A stretch of 56,405 nt of DNA from Mycobacteriales bacterium (GTDB lineage: Bacteria > Actinomycetota > Actinomycetes > Mycobacteriales > CADCTP01). Below are positions 43,119 through 53,689 of the stretch, one piece after another. Each line of letters opens with the position of its first letter. Within the stretch, counting starts at the first letter, position 1. The DNA lies in assembly GCA_035995165.1 (NCBI GenBank), contig DASYKU010000120.1, positions 1 through 56,405 on the forward strand. The letters are read 5' to 3'. A program made the position numbers and the translations under genes. The notes under the pieces are model-generated. The model worked only from the letters and a program-made list of their open reading frames with translations. It did not search any database and had not been told where the DNA came from.

Positions 43119-44511
43119 CGCAGGTGCTCAGAGCGGTGAGGCGGGCCGCCAGCGCGGACAGCTCCGCCGCCGGCGGGTCGTTGGCGGCATTGCCGTCGGC
43201 GAGCAGGTTGGTGTCCTCGGTCGGGTCGGCGGTGAGGTTGTAGTACTCCCGGAAGGACACCGTGCCGTTCTCCGCGTACGTCTGGATGTACTTCACCGTC
43301 GCGGTCCTGATCGCCTTCCAGGTCGGGACCAGCCCGTTCGCCGGGTCCTTGAAGTACTCGGCGTACGCGGTGGTCCGGTGGCTCGGGGTGAGCAGCGACT
43401 CGCCGTCCAGCCGCGGCGCCGCGGCCGGGAGCGTGAACTGGGCCGCCGCCAGCATCGTCGGCAGCAGGTCGACGTACGAGGCCAGCCGGCCGGCCTCGGT
43501 CCCCGCCGGGATCTGCCCGTCCCAGCGCAGGTAGAGCGGCGTCCGCAGGGAGGGCTCGTACGGGACGAACTTCTCGGTCCGGCCGTGGTCGCTCCACATG
43601 TAGCCGTTGTCCGAGGAGAAGATCACCAGCGTGTTGGCCAGCACGCCGCGGGTCGAGAGCAGCTGCATGGTCGCGTCGAACTCGTCGTCCGCGGTCATGA
43701 TCGCCCGCAGCTGGCTGGCGCACATCTCCTGGCCCTGCGCCGGGGTCCGGCTGGTGTTGCGCACGTACGGGGGCTTGTCCTGGCGGTTGGCCTCGACCGG
43801 CGCCGAGCAGGCCGGGACCGGGGCGGCGGCGTACTTGGGCTCGGGCAGCGCGCGCTGGGTGGTGGTCCCGTCCGGGTTGGTGACGTCCACCCAGTGCGGC
43901 GCCTGCGGGGTCTCGTAGAGCAGGAAGGGCTTGGCCAGGGCGAGCGCGCTGGTGATGTACTCCCGGCCCCGGACGCCGAGGCCGGTCGTCGAGTAGCCGG
44001 CCATCGTCCGGGCCGCGCCGTCGACCCGGACCGCGACGTTGTTGTAGCCGCCCCACATGACCGTCGAGTGGTCGAAGCAGGGCGGCGTGGTCGTCCGCGG
44101 CCAGGTGGTGAGGAACTTCCCGGCCACGTACGTCGAGTAGCCCGCGGTCCGCAGGTAGCAGGCCATCGAGTGCGCGGAGTCGAAGGCCGGTCCCTGGGAC
44201 TGCACCCGGACCCCGTTGTTGTGCGGCATCCGCCCGGTCATCAGCGAGGACCGGGACGGGCAGCAGGCCGGGTCGGTGACGAAGTGCTGCGGATACCGGC
44301 GGCCGGCCGCCATCCACGCCCGGGTCTTGGGCATGAACGTCATCGGGTCGATGTTGCCGGGCACCGCGTCGCGCAGGTCGTCGAGGTTGTAGAAGACGAT
44401 GTTCGGCTTCGTCGCCGCGGTGGCCACTCCGGTCACGCCGGTCACCGGCAGCGGGACGACCAGGGGCGTGACGGCCAGCACGAGTGCTGCGGCCAGGGAA
44501 CGCACGCGCAT
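43096..44511 (-). CDS. secreted sulfatase
   Basis: 471 residues. An N-terminal signal peptide (about 1-33) is followed by the alkaline-phosphatase-like fold: KPNIVFYNLDDLRD (metal ligands), the sulfatase signature CCPSRSSLMTGR with the Cys converted to formylglycine, YVAGKFLTT, FSSDNGYMWSDHGRTEKF. It cleaves sulfate esters outside the cell; a formylglycine-generating enzyme must be encoded elsewhere. ATG 44511 has GGAGGTG 5 nt upstream. It follows DUF721 in the same direction after 225 bp. Confidence 0.93.
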   Translation of the reverse strand: MRVRSLAAALVLAVTPLVVPLPVTGVTGVATAATKPNIVFYNLDDLRDAVPGNIDPMTFMPKTRAWMAAGRRYPQHFVTDPACCPSRSSLMTGRMPHNNGVRVQSQGPAFDSAHSMACYLRTAGYSTYVAGKFLTTWPRTTTPPCFDHSTVMWGGYNNVAVRVDGAARTMAGYSTTGLGVRGREYITSALALAKPFLLYETPQAPHWVDVTNPDGTTTQRALPEPKYAAAPVPACSAPVEANRQDKPPYVRNTSRTPAQGQEMCASQLRAIMTADDEFDATMQLLSTRGVLANTLVIFSSDNGYMWSDHGRTEKFVPYEPSLRTPLYLRWDGQIPAGTEAGRLASYVDLLPTMLAAAQFTLPAAAPRLDGESLLTPSHRTTAYAEYFKDPANGLVPTWKAIRTATVKYIQTYAENGTVSFREYYNLTADPTEDTNLLADGNAANDPPAAELSALAARLTALSTCAGAACVV

Positions 44512-44736
44512 CGCTGCACCTCCGCGGGTTCGAGCTTTGCCGGGAGGTTACGCGGGTGTTAATGACGAGGTGCCCGAACCGGCCAGATGGGGCCGGACGG
44601 CTCGTCCAGGCCCGGCCGGACGGGTCAGGCGGCGATGAGCGTGGCGGTGAGGTCGCCGGTCGCGGTGGCGGGCCCGGGGCGCGTTCGCCGGGCTGCCGTG
44701 CTGCGGCGGGCCGGCCCCGTCATACGGCGATGTTCC

Positions 44737-45363
44737 CTAGCCGTAGGTGTCGCGGGGACCGCGGCCGGCGACCCGGCGGGGGCCGCTGTTCCAGGTCGGG
44801 GCCGTCGGCCCGTGGATTCGGATCCGGGTCACCACCTCCGGGCCGAGCTCGGTCCGGATCCGGGTCATCAGCGTCGGCAGCATCCCGCGCAGCTGCATCG
44901 CCCAGGCCGTCGACTCCGCGGCCAGGGTCAGCTCGCCCTCGCGCAGGCTGACCGGCTGGCAGCGGGCGGCGAGCTCGGCGCCGACGATGCGGTCCCAGCC
45001 GGCCAGCACGGTCGCCGACTTCGCGGTCGCCTCCCAGCCCCGGTCCGCGACCAGCCGCCGGACCAGCGATCCGAACGGCTGCGGGTCCCGCTGGTCGGGG
45101 CCGGCGCCGGAGTAGCCGCCACGACGGGTCTCCGCGTCCGGGCGGCGGCGGCCGGCGACCCGGCGGCCGGAGCGGAGCGGCGACCGGCGGGAGGCGGCCC
45201 GGGCGACGTCCAACGCCGCCCGCCCCAACCCGGCGTCGGCCTCGGCGGCGTCCGCGGTCCGCTGCCGCCCGGCATCGGCCTCGGCGGCGTCGGCTTCTGC
45301 CGGGGCTTTGTCCACAGATTCCACAGCGCCATCCACAGGCGTCTCGCCAGGCTCAGGGGTCAC
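44737..45363 (-). CDS. DUF721/DciA-like protein
   Basis: 208 residues. An acidic Ala-rich N-terminus (about 1-50) is followed by GRAALDVARAASRRS and the DUF721 domain (about 98-195): VLAGWDRIVGAELAARCQPV, LTLAAESTAWAMQLRGMLP and LGPEVVTRIRIHGP. DUF721 includes DciA, the ancestral loader of replicative helicase; the actinobacterial form sits between recF and gyrB (Rv0004). GTG 45363 lies 8 bp after the recF stop. A perfect DnaA box falls inside its first codons. Confidence 0.9.
   Translation of the reverse strand: MTPEPGETPVDGAVESVDKAPAEADAAEADAGRQRTADAAEADAGLGRAALDVARAASRRSPLRSGRRVAGRRRPDAETRRGGYSGAGPDQRDPQPFGSLVRRLVADRGWEATAKSATVLAGWDRIVGAELAARCQPVSLREGELTLAAESTAWAMQLRGMLPTLMTRIRTELGPEVVTRIRIHGPTAPTWNSGPRRVAGRGPRDTYG
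45308..45316 (+). promoter_or_regulatory. DnaA box at the recF-DUF721 junction
   Basis: TTGTCCACA (9/9), followed closely by TTCCACAGC and ATCCACAGG half-matches, all within the start of the DUF721 coding sequence. Possibly a DnaA site outside oriC. Confidence 0.5.
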
Positions 45364-45370
45364 AACACAC

Positions 45371-46504
45371 CTACCGGACCCGCCGGACCAGGCCGTCGGC
45401 CACGTCGTACCGGGCGCCGAGCAACTCCGTCGGCACGTCGTCGGCGACGGCCGCGGTGACCAGCACCTGCTCGGCCCGGGCGGCCAGCTTGGCCAGCCGG
45501 CTCCGGCGCGCCGTGTCCAGCTCGGCGAAGACGTCGTCCAGCACCAGCACCGGCTCGGCCCCGTCCGCGGTCAGCAGCTCGTACGAGGCCAGCCGCAGCG
45601 CCAGCGCGTACGACCAGGACTCGCCGTGCGAGGCGTACCCCTTGGCCGGCCGGCCGGTCAAGGAGAGCACCAGGTCGTCCCGGTGCGGGCCGACGAGCGT
45701 CACGCCGCGCTCGAGCTCGGCCGACCGGACCCGGGCCAGCTCGGCCAGCAGCGCCGCCTCCAGCAGCTCCGGCCCGGGCTCGTCCGGCGGCAGCGCGTCC
45801 CCGAGCGAGCACGAGTACGACACCGCGGCCGGCCCGCCGCCCCGGGCCACCTCGTCGTACGCGCTGGCGACATACGGGGCGATGTCCCGGACCAGGGCGA
45901 GCCGGCCGGCCAGCAGCTCCGAGCCGTACCGGGCCAGGTGGCCGTCCCAGACGTCGAGCGTGCGCAGGTCGGCGCCGGCCCCGGAACCGCGGTGGGCCCG
46001 GGCCGTCTTCAGCAGCGCGCCGCGCTGCTTGAGCACCCGGTCGTAGTCGGCCCGGACGCCCGCGTAGCGCGGGGTGCGCTGGACCAGCAGATCGTCCAGG
46101 AACCGCCGGCGCTCGCCCGGGTCACCGCGGACCAGCGCCAGGTCCTCCGGCGCGAACAGCACCGAGCGCAGCGCGCCCAGGACCTCCCGCGGGCGCGGCA
46201 CCGGCCCGCGGTTGAGCCGGGCCCGGTTGGCCTTGCCCGGGTTGATCTCCAGCTCGACCAGCAGCTCCCGGCCGCCGCTGACCACCGCGGCCCGGACCAC
46301 GGCCCGGGCCGCGCCCTCCCGCACCAGCGGCGCGTCGGTGGCGACCCGGTGCGAGCCCAGGGTCGCGACGTAGCCCAGCGCCTCGACCAGGTTGGTCTTG
46401 CCCTCGCCGTTCGGGCCGACGAGCACGCTCGGCCCGGGCTCGAAGGGAACCTCGGCCGCGGGCCAGGACCGGAAGTCGGTGACCGAGAGGTGCCGGACGT
46501 ACAC
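45371..46504 (-). CDS. recF: DNA replication and repair protein RecF
   Basis: 377 residues, SMC-like ATPase. Walker [17 protein letters not shown] at about 28-43, [20 protein letters not shown] in the middle, an ABC signature-like region, and Walker [13 protein letters not shown]. RecF loads RecA at gapped DNA with RecO and RecR. The start at 46504 is 6 bp after the gnd stop. It belongs to the dnaN-gnd-recF run. Confidence 0.97.
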   Translation of the reverse strand: MYVRHLSVTDFRSWPAAEVPFEPGPSVLVGPNGEGKTNLVEALGYVATLGSHRVATDAPLVREGAARAVVRAAVVSGGRELLVELEINPGKANRARLNRGPVPRPREVLGALRSVLFAPEDLALVRGDPGERRRFLDDLLVQRTPRYAGVRADYDRVLKQRGALLKTARAHRGSGAGADLRTLDVWDGHLARYGSELLAGRLALVRDIAPYVASAYDEVARGGGPAAVSYSCSLGDALPPDEPGPELLEAALLAELARVRSAELERGVTLVGPHRDDLVLSLTGRPAKGYASHGESWSYALALRLASYELLTADGAEPVLVLDDVFAELDTARRSRLAKLAARAEQVLVTAAVADDVPTELLGARYDVADGLVRRVR

Positions 46505-46510
46505 CGCGGC

Positions 46511-47452
<942 letters not shown>

Positions 47453-47528
47453 CGCGACCTCCGAGAACGTCGTTGTCGTCGCCGTCAGTCTGCCCCCGGC
47501 ATCCGTGCCGGCATACCGCCGGTCCGGA

Positions 47529-48650
47529 CTAACCGGGCAGCCGCACCGGCATGATCAGGTAGCGGAAGTCGACCGCGCCGTCGCCGTCCACGGCGGTGAT
47601 CACCGAGGGCTTGCTCGAGGTCGTGAACGACATGCGGGCCATCCCCGCGTGCACCGCGGTCAGCCCGTCCTGCAGGAACGTCGGGTTGAACGCGATCGTC
47701 AGCGGCTCACCGGAGAACTGGCACTCGACCTGTTCCTCCGCCCGGCCCTCGTCGTCGCCGCCGGCGGCGAGCGAGAGCATCCCGTCGGTGAAGTCCAGCC
47801 GGACCGGCGTGCCGCGGTCGGCGACCAGCGCGACCCGCTTGACCGCCTCCAGCAGCGCCGGCACCGGGATGTCCGCGGTCGCCGACCACTCCGACGGGAA
47901 CAGCGAGCGGTACTTGGGGAACTCCGCGTCCAGCAGCCGGGTCGTGGTCCGCCGGGCCGGGCCGGCGAAGCCGATCATGCCCTCGCCGGCGCCACCGCTG
48001 GCCAGCGCGAGCGTGATCTCCGAGCCGGTGGTCAGCGTCTTGGCCGACTCCGACAGCGTCCGGGCCGGGATCAGCACCTGGGCCGCGAGCTCGTTCTGCT
48101 CCGGCTTCCACGGCAGCTCCCGCACTGCCAGCCGGTACCGGTCGGTGGCAGCCAGCCGCAGCTCGTCGCCCTCGATCTCCAGCCGGACGCCGGTGAGCAT
48201 CGGCAGCGTGTCGTCCCGGCCGGCCGCGACCGCGACCTGGGAGACCGCGGTCGCGAACGTGGCCGAGTCGACCAGGCCCGCGGTGGTCGGCATCGTCGGC
48301 AGGGTCGGGTAGTCCTCGACCGGCATCAGCGGCAGCGTGAACCGCGCGCTGCCGCAGCTGATCGTGACCTTCGGACCGTCCACGGACAGGTCGACCGGGT
48401 GCGGCGGCAGCGCCCGGCTGATCTCCGCCAGCAGCCGGCCGCTGACCAGGGCCCGGCCCGCGACCGCGGCGTGCACCTCGACCTCGACCTGGGTGGAGAC
48501 CTCGTAGTCGAAGCCGGAGACGGTGAGCGTCTGGTCGGTGACCTCCAGCAGCACGCCACCGAGGACGGGGACGGCCGGCCGCGCCGGCAGGCTGCGCGCG
48601 GTCCACGCGACGGCATCGGAGAGCGCGTCGCGCTCCACCCGGAACTTCAT
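47529..48650 (-). CDS. dnaN: DNA polymerase III beta sliding clamp
   Basis: 373 residues, three repeated clamp domains: MKFRVERDALSDAVAWTARS at the start, LTGVRLEIEGDELRLAATDR in the second domain and FRYLIMPVRLPG at the C-terminus. The ring holds DNA polymerase on DNA. ATG 48650 has GAGGAG 9 nt upstream; longer versions in the same frame cross the oriC region. It lies 76 bp before gnd. Confidence 0.98.
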   Translation of the reverse strand: MKFRVERDALSDAVAWTARSLPARPAVPVLGGVLLEVTDQTLTVSGFDYEVSTQVEVEVHAAVAGRALVSGRLLAEISRALPPHPVDLSVDGPKVTISCGSARFTLPLMPVEDYPTLPTMPTTAGLVDSATFATAVSQVAVAAGRDDTLPMLTGVRLEIEGDELRLAATDRYRLAVRELPWKPEQNELAAQVLIPARTLSESAKTLTTGSEITLALASGGAGEGMIGFAGPARRTTTRLLDAEFPKYRSLFPSEWSATADIPVPALLEAVKRVALVADRGTPVRLDFTDGMLSLAAGGDDEGRAEEQVECQFSGEPLTIAFNPTFLQDGLTAVHAGMARMSFTTSSKPSVITAVDGDGAVDFRYLIMPVRLPG

Positions 48651-49011
48651 CGGCCGCACTCCTCGATCGCGGTGCCCGCACCGGCCGGGCCGGTGCTGTG
48701 GGTGCCCATCATGCCCGGCCCCGCTCGGTGCCGAGCAGCCGTCCCCAGAGCGGCCGCCCACAGACTGTTTCGGTTCTTCCTCTGGTGGATAGAGAGAACC
48801 GGAGTCGTAGTAGGTGCTGTGGATCCTGTGGACGGAGTACGTCGGTCCAGGCCGGTGCCTTCGCCGCCGTGTGGACCGGCTGTGCGGAAATCCCGCCGGA
48901 CCCCTTCCGGCCGGTGGACGACGAGCGAACGTCCACCGTCGTCCACGTACCGTCCCCAGTTGTCCACAGACTTCTCCCCAAGCTGTGCACATCTGAGCGG
49001 GGGTGCGGAGA
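48651..49011. other. oriC: chromosomal replication origin oriC (dnaN-dnaA intergenic region)
   Basis: 361 bp between dnaA and dnaN, the standard actinobacterial origin position. A perfect DnaA box TTGTCCACA lies at 48960-48968. Weaker boxes are at 48818 and 48827 (TGTGGATCC, TGTGGACGG), 48870 (TGTGGACCG), 48930, 48940 (CGTCCACGT) and 48984 (TGTGCACAT). A stretch with relatively more A/T lies at about 48770-48800 (TGTTTCGGTTCTTCC) and may be the unwinding element. It is short compared with Streptomyces oriC. Confidence 0.85.
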
Positions 49012-50424
49012 TCACTGCCGGGCCCGCTGCTTGATCCGGTTGGTGAGCTCGGTGACCTGGTTGTAGATCTGCCGGCGCTCGGCCATCAGGGACCGGATCT
49101 TGCGGTCGGCGTGCATGACCGTGGTGTGGTCCCGGCCGCCGAAGGTCTGGCCGATCTTGGGCAGGGAGAGGTCGGTCAGCTCCCGGCACAGGTACATCGC
49201 GATCTGGCGGGCCGTCACCAGGACCCGGCTGCGGGACTGGCCGCAGAGGTCGTCGATGGTGATCCCGAAGTACTCGGCCGTCGCGGCGATGATCGTCGCG
49301 GCGGTGATCTCCGGCCGGTCGTCGTCGGCGATGAGGTCCTTCAGCACGATCTCGGCCAGCGTCAGGTCCACGCTCTGCCGGTTCAGGCTGGCGAACGCGG
49401 TGACCCGGATCAGCGCGCCCTCGAGCTCGCGGATGTTCGACTGGATCTTCGACGCGATGAACTCCAGCACGTCCGGCGGCGCGTTCAGCCGTTCCTGCGC
49501 GGCCTTCTTCCGCAGGATCGCGATCCGCGTCTCCAGGTCCGGCGGCTGCACGTCGGTGATCAGGCCCCACTCGAACCGGGTCCGCAGCCGGTCCTCCAGC
49601 GTGGACAGCTGCTTGGGCGGCCGGTCCGAGCTGATGATGATCTGCTTGTTCGCGTTGTGGAGCGTGTTGAACGTGTGGAAGAACTCCTCCTGGGTCCGTT
49701 CCTTGCTCTCCAGGAACTGGATGTCGTCGACCAGGAGTACGTCGTTGTCGCGATAGCGCCGCTGGAAGGCGGACTGCTTGTCGTCGCGCAGCGAGTTGAT
49801 GAAGTCGTTGGTGAACTCCTCGGAGCTCACGTACCGCACCCGGGCGTTCTGGAACAGCCGCTGGGCGTAGTGCCCGATCGCGTGCAGCAGGTGCGTCTTG
49901 CCCAGCCCGGAGTCCCCGTAGATGAACAGCGGGTTGTACGCCTTGGCCGGCGCCTCCGCGACCGCGACCGCGGCGGCGTGCGCGAACCGGTTGCCGGCGC
50001 CGATGACGAACGTCTCGAAGGTGTACTTCGGGTTCAGCCGGGCCGGCTCGAGCCGGGTCTGGGTCCGGCCGCCCCCGGTCGCCCGCGGCGGCCAGAGCAG
50101 CCCGGGCTGGGTGTCTTCGGCGATCTGCTCCTCGTCCGCGGTCTCCGGCTCGTCCGCCGCCGGCGGCTCGACCGTGACCGCGACCCGGATGTCCCGCCCC
50201 AGCAGCTCGGACAGCGCCCGGGTGATCATCGGCCGAAGCCGGGTTTCCAGCACGTCCTTGGTGAACTCGTTCGGGGCGGCCAGCAGGGCGGTGTCGTCGA
50301 GCAGGCCGAGCGGCCGGGTGTTGCGCAGCCAGGCTCGCTGCTGCGGCGTCACCGTGCTGTCGGCCAGGCCCTCGATGGCGTGTGCCCACAGGGACTCGAG
50401 ATCGGCAGTCGTATCCTCCGGCAC
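49012..50424 (-). CDS. dnaA: chromosomal replication initiator DnaA
   Basis: 470 residues. Domain I (about 1-80, [12 protein letters not shown]), an acidic Pro-rich domain II, the AAA+ domain III with Walker [13 protein letters not shown] and Walker [15 protein letters not shown], and domain IV with the DnaA-box-binding signature [15 protein letters not shown]. It unwinds oriC to start replication. GTG 50424 fits the GGGGAGGAG ribosome site at proper spacing; GTG 50430 would be too close. Confidence 0.98.
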   Translation of the reverse strand: MPEDTTADLESLWAHAIEGLADSTVTPQQRAWLRNTRPLGLLDDTALLAAPNEFTKDVLETRLRPMITRALSELLGRDIRVAVTVEPPAADEPETADEEQIAEDTQPGLLWPPRATGGGRTQTRLEPARLNPKYTFETFVIGAGNRFAHAAAVAVAEAPAKAYNPLFIYGDSGLGKTHLLHAIGHYAQRLFQNARVRYVSSEEFTNDFINSLRDDKQSAFQRRYRDNDVLLVDDIQFLESKERTQEEFFHTFNTLHNANKQIIISSDRPPKQLSTLEDRLRTRFEWGLITDVQPPDLETRIAILRKKAAQERLNAPPDVLEFIASKIQSNIRELEGALIRVTAFASLNRQSVDLTLAEIVLKDLIADDDRPEITAATIIAATAEYFGITIDDLCGQSRSRVLVTARQIAMYLCRELTDLSLPKIGQTFGGRDHTTVMHADRKIRSLMAERRQIYNQVTELTNRIKQRARQ

Positions 50425-50470
50425 GCGCACGCTCCTCCCCGCGACCACAGCTCACTGTGGCGTCGCCCTC

Positions 50471-50504
50471 TTGTCCACACGGCTGTCCACAGGCTGTGTA
50501 TCTA
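50471..50504 (-). promoter_or_regulatory. dnaA promoter region with two DnaA boxes
   Basis: TTGTCCACA (50471-50479) and CTGTCCACA (50483-50491) sit just downstream, in the dnaA direction, of a minus-strand TAGATA hexamer (50504-50499). The boxes would cover the transcription start, suggesting DnaA autorepression. Confidence 0.65.
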
Positions 50505-50705
50505 TTTGCCCACGGATCGTTGTGGGCCGTCCTCGGTGCGTTGCTCGACCGTCCCGACGAGTGCCGGTGCACTTGAGGAGAACCGGTTGGGGGAAGCCGG
50601 CGGACTGGCACCGTACAGCGCCCGACACACCGCCCACAACCGGAGCGAACGCCGTACGGTGACGGCTGCGGGGACCGGCATGGTGACGCCTGCAGGACCG
50701 GCCGT

Positions 50706-50735
50706 TTGACCGGGCCGGGCGCGGTTCCGTACCGT
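50706..50735 (+). promoter_or_regulatory. rpmH promoter
   Basis: TTGACC (50706-50711) and TACCGT (50730-50735) are 18 bp apart, a good housekeeping sigma match, 123 bp before the rpmH start. A long leader follows. Confidence 0.75.
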
Positions 50736-50857
50736 TGGAGGGTCGTGAGTCCGTCCGCCGCCTGCCGGCGGCCGGCCGCGCCTGGAGTACGGCGACCGGA
50801 GGTCCGGAGGCCGCGTCCAGGAATCCCGCCGCCGACCTGCCGTCTTGGAGCCCGCTC

Positions 50858-50995
50858 GTGAGCAAGCGCACCTACCAGCCCAACAACCGTCGCCGGGCGA
50901 AGACCCACGGGTTCCGGCTTCGCATGCGCACCCGCGCGGGCCGCTCCATCCTCTCCGCCCGCCGCCGCAAGGGCCGCGGCGAGCTCTCGGCCTGA
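50858..50995 (+). CDS. rpmH: 50S ribosomal protein L34
   Basis: 45 residues: [20 protein letters not shown], then [19 protein letters not shown], the near-invariant L34 sequence. It is part of the large ribosomal subunit near the exit tunnel. GTG 50858 with TTGGAG about 8 nt upstream. First gene of the rpmH-rnpA-yidD-yidC-jag run, divergent from dnaA. Confidence 0.98.
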   Translation: MSKRTYQPNNRRRAKTHGFRLRMRTRAGRSILSARRRKGRGELSA

Positions 50996-51012
50996 CGGCC
51001 GCGGGCAATGCC

Positions 51013-51429
51013 GTGCTACCGGCGCCCGCGCGTCTGAGGCGGCGCGAGGACTTCACGCTCGCCGTCCGCCGAGGTCGGCGAGCGGGCCGAAGAACCCTCG
51101 TCGCCCACCTGCTGCTGGCCCAGTCCTCATCCGAGGCGCTGGCGTCTCGGTCCGAGGCTCCGGCGCCAGCGGGCCCGGCGTTCTCGCCGGGAGAGTCGGC
51201 TCGGGCCGGGTTCGTGGTCGGGCGGGCGGTGGGCAACTCCGTCGTCCGGCACCGGACCGCGCGGCAGCTGCGGCACCTCGTCCGGGACCGGTACGGCCGG
51301 CTTCCGGCGGGCTCGATCCTCGTGGTCCGGGCGCTGCCGCCGGCCGCCGGCTCCTCGTCCCCGGCGCTCGCCCGGGACCTCGATGCGGCGCTCGACCGGC
51401 TGCTGCCGGTGCCGGCGGTGACGTCGTGA
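51013..51429 (+). CDS. rnpA: ribonuclease P protein component
   Basis: 138 residues. [20 protein letters not shown] at the start and the RNA-binding helix [20 protein letters not shown], where RHR replaces the more common RNR. It assists the RNase P RNA in cutting tRNA 5' leaders. An insertion of about 20 residues ([20 protein letters not shown]) makes it a little long. GTG 51013 matches the family N-terminus. It overlaps yidD by 4 bp. Confidence 0.94.
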   Translation: MLPAPARLRRREDFTLAVRRGRRAGRRTLVAHLLLAQSSSEALASRSEAPAPAGPAFSPGESARAGFVVGRAVGNSVVRHRTARQLRHLVRDRYGRLPAGSILVVRALPPAAGSSSPALARDLDAALDRLLPVPAVTS

Positions 51430-51815
51430 CGGCCTGGCAGGTGACCGGGGTCCTGGTCGCGATCGTCGTGCTGCTCGCGCTCTACGACGCCGTCCGTGAC
51501 TTCCTCACCCGGCGCCGGGGCCGCTCGACGCTGGCGCGGGTGCTGATCCGGCTGGTCCGGGCGTACCAGCGGTGGATCAGCCCGGTGCGGCCGCCGGCCT
51601 GCCGGTTCACCCCGACCTGCAGTGCGTACGCGGTGGAGGCGGTCGAGCGGTTCGGCGCGGTTCGCGGGGGTTGGCTCGCCACCCGCCGCCTGCTGCGCTG
51701 CGGACCCTGGCACCCTGGTGGGCACGACCCCGTGCCGCCGACCGTTGGACATACCGGCCCCAGCCCCCGACCCGACGCGCCGACGTCGAGCCCGACAGGA
51801 GCACCCCGTTGCTGA
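51426..51815 (+). CDS. yidD: membrane protein insertion efficiency factor YidD
   Basis: 129 residues. The YidD core (about 35-100) is clear: [39 protein letters not shown] and [13 protein letters not shown]. An N-terminal hydrophobic segment (about 5-22, [18 protein letters not shown]) is extra to the usual 70-90-residue protein. It aids YidC in inserting membrane proteins. GTG start overlaps the rnpA stop; the end overlaps yidC by 7 bp. Confidence 0.93.
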   Translation: MTAWQVTGVLVAIVVLLALYDAVRDFLTRRRGRSTLARVLIRLVRAYQRWISPVRPPACRFTPTCSAYAVEAVERFGAVRGGWLATRRLLRCGPWHPGGHDPVPPTVGHTGPSPRPDAPTSSPTGAPRC

Positions 51816-53080
51816 ACTTCCTCTATATCGCGGTCTCCTGGGTGCTGTTGCGCTGGCACGAGTTGTTCAGCGCGATCGGAATGAACCCGGACAGCGGGCT
51901 GACCTGGGGCCTGTCGATCGCCTTCCTGGTCATCACCATCCGGCTGCTCCTGTTCCGCTTCTTCATCAAGCAGGTGCACAGCCAGCGCAAGATGCAGGAA
52001 GTGCAGCCGAAGATCGCGGCGCTGCGGGAGAAGTACAAGAACGACCGGCAGACGCTCTCCGCGGAGATGATGAAGCTCCAGAAGGAAGAGGGCTTCAACC
52101 CGATCGGCGGTTGCCTCCCGATCCTCATGCAGGCGCCGGTCTTCATCTCGCTGTTCCACGTGCTGCGCCTGATCGGGACGGACAAGGCGCCGGCGCTCTA
52201 CGGCGAGTACCACTGGACCGCGGTCCAGGCCGCCAGCGCCGGCAAGGCCACGGTCTTCGGCGCCCCGATCGCCAGCGCGTTCTCCGACCCGCGCAACCTG
52301 GTCGGCTCGATCGTCGGCGCCAGCGCGAGCGCGACGCACGTCGTCGCTCTGGTCCTCATCGTGCTGATGGTCGCCGCGACGTACACGACCCAGCGGCAGG
52401 TCATGCTGCGCAGCACCACCACGCTGGACGCGCAGCAGGCGATGATCCAGAAGCTCATGCTGTACGGCATCCCGGCCAGCCTCACGGTCTCCGGCTTCTT
52501 CTTCCCGATCGGTGTCCTCTTCTACTGGTTCACCAACAACCTGTGGAGCATGGGGCAGCAGTTCTACATCCTGAGGCGGATGCCCCACCCGAACGCGCAG
52601 AAGGAGACCGTCGACCCCGAGGTCGCCAAGGCGCTCGCCCCGAAGCCGGGGCAGAAGCCGGTCCGCCCGACGAAGCGCACCGCGGCGCTGACCGACGCCG
52701 TCGCCGACGGGACCACCATCGACGGCGTGCCGCTCGACGTCGACTCGGACACCGGCAAGGCGGCCGAGACGCCCTCGGCCAAGAGCCCGACGGGCAAGAC
52801 GCCGACCAAGGCGCCGAACGGCAAGAGCCCGAACGGCAAGGCGCCGGCCGCGAAGGGGACCGCCCCCGCGGCGGAGCCCGAGGACATGGCCGACGACACG
52901 GCCGACGACACGGCCGAGGACACGGCCGACGACACCGACAGCACCGACGCCCCGGCCTCACCCCCGCCGGCTCCCCGGGCCAAGCCCGGCCCTGGCGCGC
53001 GCCCCAGCGGCAACGGCGGTCGGCGTCCCGCGGGGCAGCGTTCCCCGACCCAGACCCGGCAGAAGAAGAAGCGCCGCTGA
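51809..53080 (+). CDS. yidC: membrane protein insertase YidC
   Basis: 423 residues. Several membrane helices: [40 protein letters not shown] (with the conserved Arg), [19 protein letters not shown] and [21 protein letters not shown] long cytoplasmic tail follows (about 275-423), rich in Lys/Pro/Gly and then Asp/Thr ([15 protein letters not shown]). It inserts and folds inner-membrane proteins with or without SecYEG. TTG 51809 is preferred because AGGAG lies 7 nt upstream and the N-terminus fits the family. Confidence 0.95.
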   Translation: MLNFLYIAVSWVLLRWHELFSAIGMNPDSGLTWGLSIAFLVITIRLLLFRFFIKQVHSQRKMQEVQPKIAALREKYKNDRQTLSAEMMKLQKEEGFNPIGGCLPILMQAPVFISLFHVLRLIGTDKAPALYGEYHWTAVQAASAGKATVFGAPIASAFSDPRNLVGSIVGASASATHVVALVLIVLMVAATYTTQRQVMLRSTTTLDAQQAMIQKLMLYGIPASLTVSGFFFPIGVLFYWFTNNLWSMGQQFYILRRMPHPNAQKETVDPEVAKALAPKPGQKPVRPTKRTAALTDAVADGTTIDGVPLDVDSDTGKAAETPSAKSPTGKTPTKAPNGKSPNGKAPAAKGTAPAAEPEDMADDTADDTAEDTADDTDSTDAPASPPPAPRAKPGPGARPSGNGGRRPAGQRSPTQTRQKKKRR

Positions 53081-53125
53081 GCGCGTTCTGCCTCCACCGA
53101 TGGCACCACCGATCTGGAGACCTTC

Positions 53126-53674
53126 GTGACCGACACTCCCGTGACCGATACCGCGGTCGGCGGCGACATCGAGACGGCCGACGCGGCCGAGCGCCCGGAG
53201 CGCCCGGAGCGTGGTGAGGCCCTGCTAGTCCAGGAGGGCGACATCGCCGGCGACTACCTGGAGCGCCTGCTCGACATCGTCGACTTCGACGGTGACATCG
53301 ACCTCGACGTGGAGGGTGACCGCGCGGTCGTGGCGGTGGTCGGCGACGGGCTGCAGGGCCTCGTCGGTCCGAACGGAGCCACCCTCGACGCGCTGCAGGA
53401 GCTGACCCGGCTCGCGGTCCAGCAGCAGACGGGCCTGCGCAGCCGGCTGATGCTGGACGTCGGCGGCTACCGGGCCCGGCGGCGTACGGCGCTGGCCGTG
53501 ATCGCCCGGGACGCGGCCGCCGAGGTCAAGGACTCCGGCGCCCCCGTCCGGCTGGACGCGATGAACCCGTTCGAGCGGAAGGTCGTGCACGACGCGATCT
53601 CCGAGATCGACGCGGTCCGCAGCGAGTCCGAGGGCGAGGAGCCGGACCGCCGGGTCGTCGTCCTGCCGGACTGA
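53126..53674 (+). CDS. jag: Jag/KhpB RNA-binding protein (KH and R3H domains)
   Basis: 182 residues. An acidic N-terminus, a KH-like domain (about 60-115, DLDVEGDRAVVAVVGDGLQG, LVGPNGATLDALQELTRLAV) and a C-terminal R3H domain (VRLDAMNPFERKVVHDAISE). Binds RNA; in Firmicutes KhpB works with KhpA in wall synthesis control. GTG 53126. It lies 45 bp after yidC, as usual. Confidence 0.95.
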   Translation: MTDTPVTDTAVGGDIETADAAERPERPERGEALLVQEGDIAGDYLERLLDIVDFDGDIDLDVEGDRAVVAVVGDGLQGLVGPNGATLDALQELTRLAVQQQTGLRSRLMLDVGGYRARRRTALAVIARDAAAEVKDSGAPVRLDAMNPFERKVVHDAISEIDAVRSESEGEEPDRRVVVLPD

Positions 53675-53689
53675 TCGGGGCTCGTATGA

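Larger units (their letters stand above)
50425..50857. other. dnaA-rpmH divergent intergenic region
   Basis: 433 bp without a gene. On the dnaA side: a CCACAG-CTCA-CTGTGG inverted repeat (50445-50460), two DnaA boxes and a -10 candidate. On the rpmH side: a TTGACC/TACCGT promoter. The middle (about 50510-50700) is GC-rich and shows no clear signal; it contains GAGGAGA near 50576 but no following coding frame. Confidence 0.6.
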
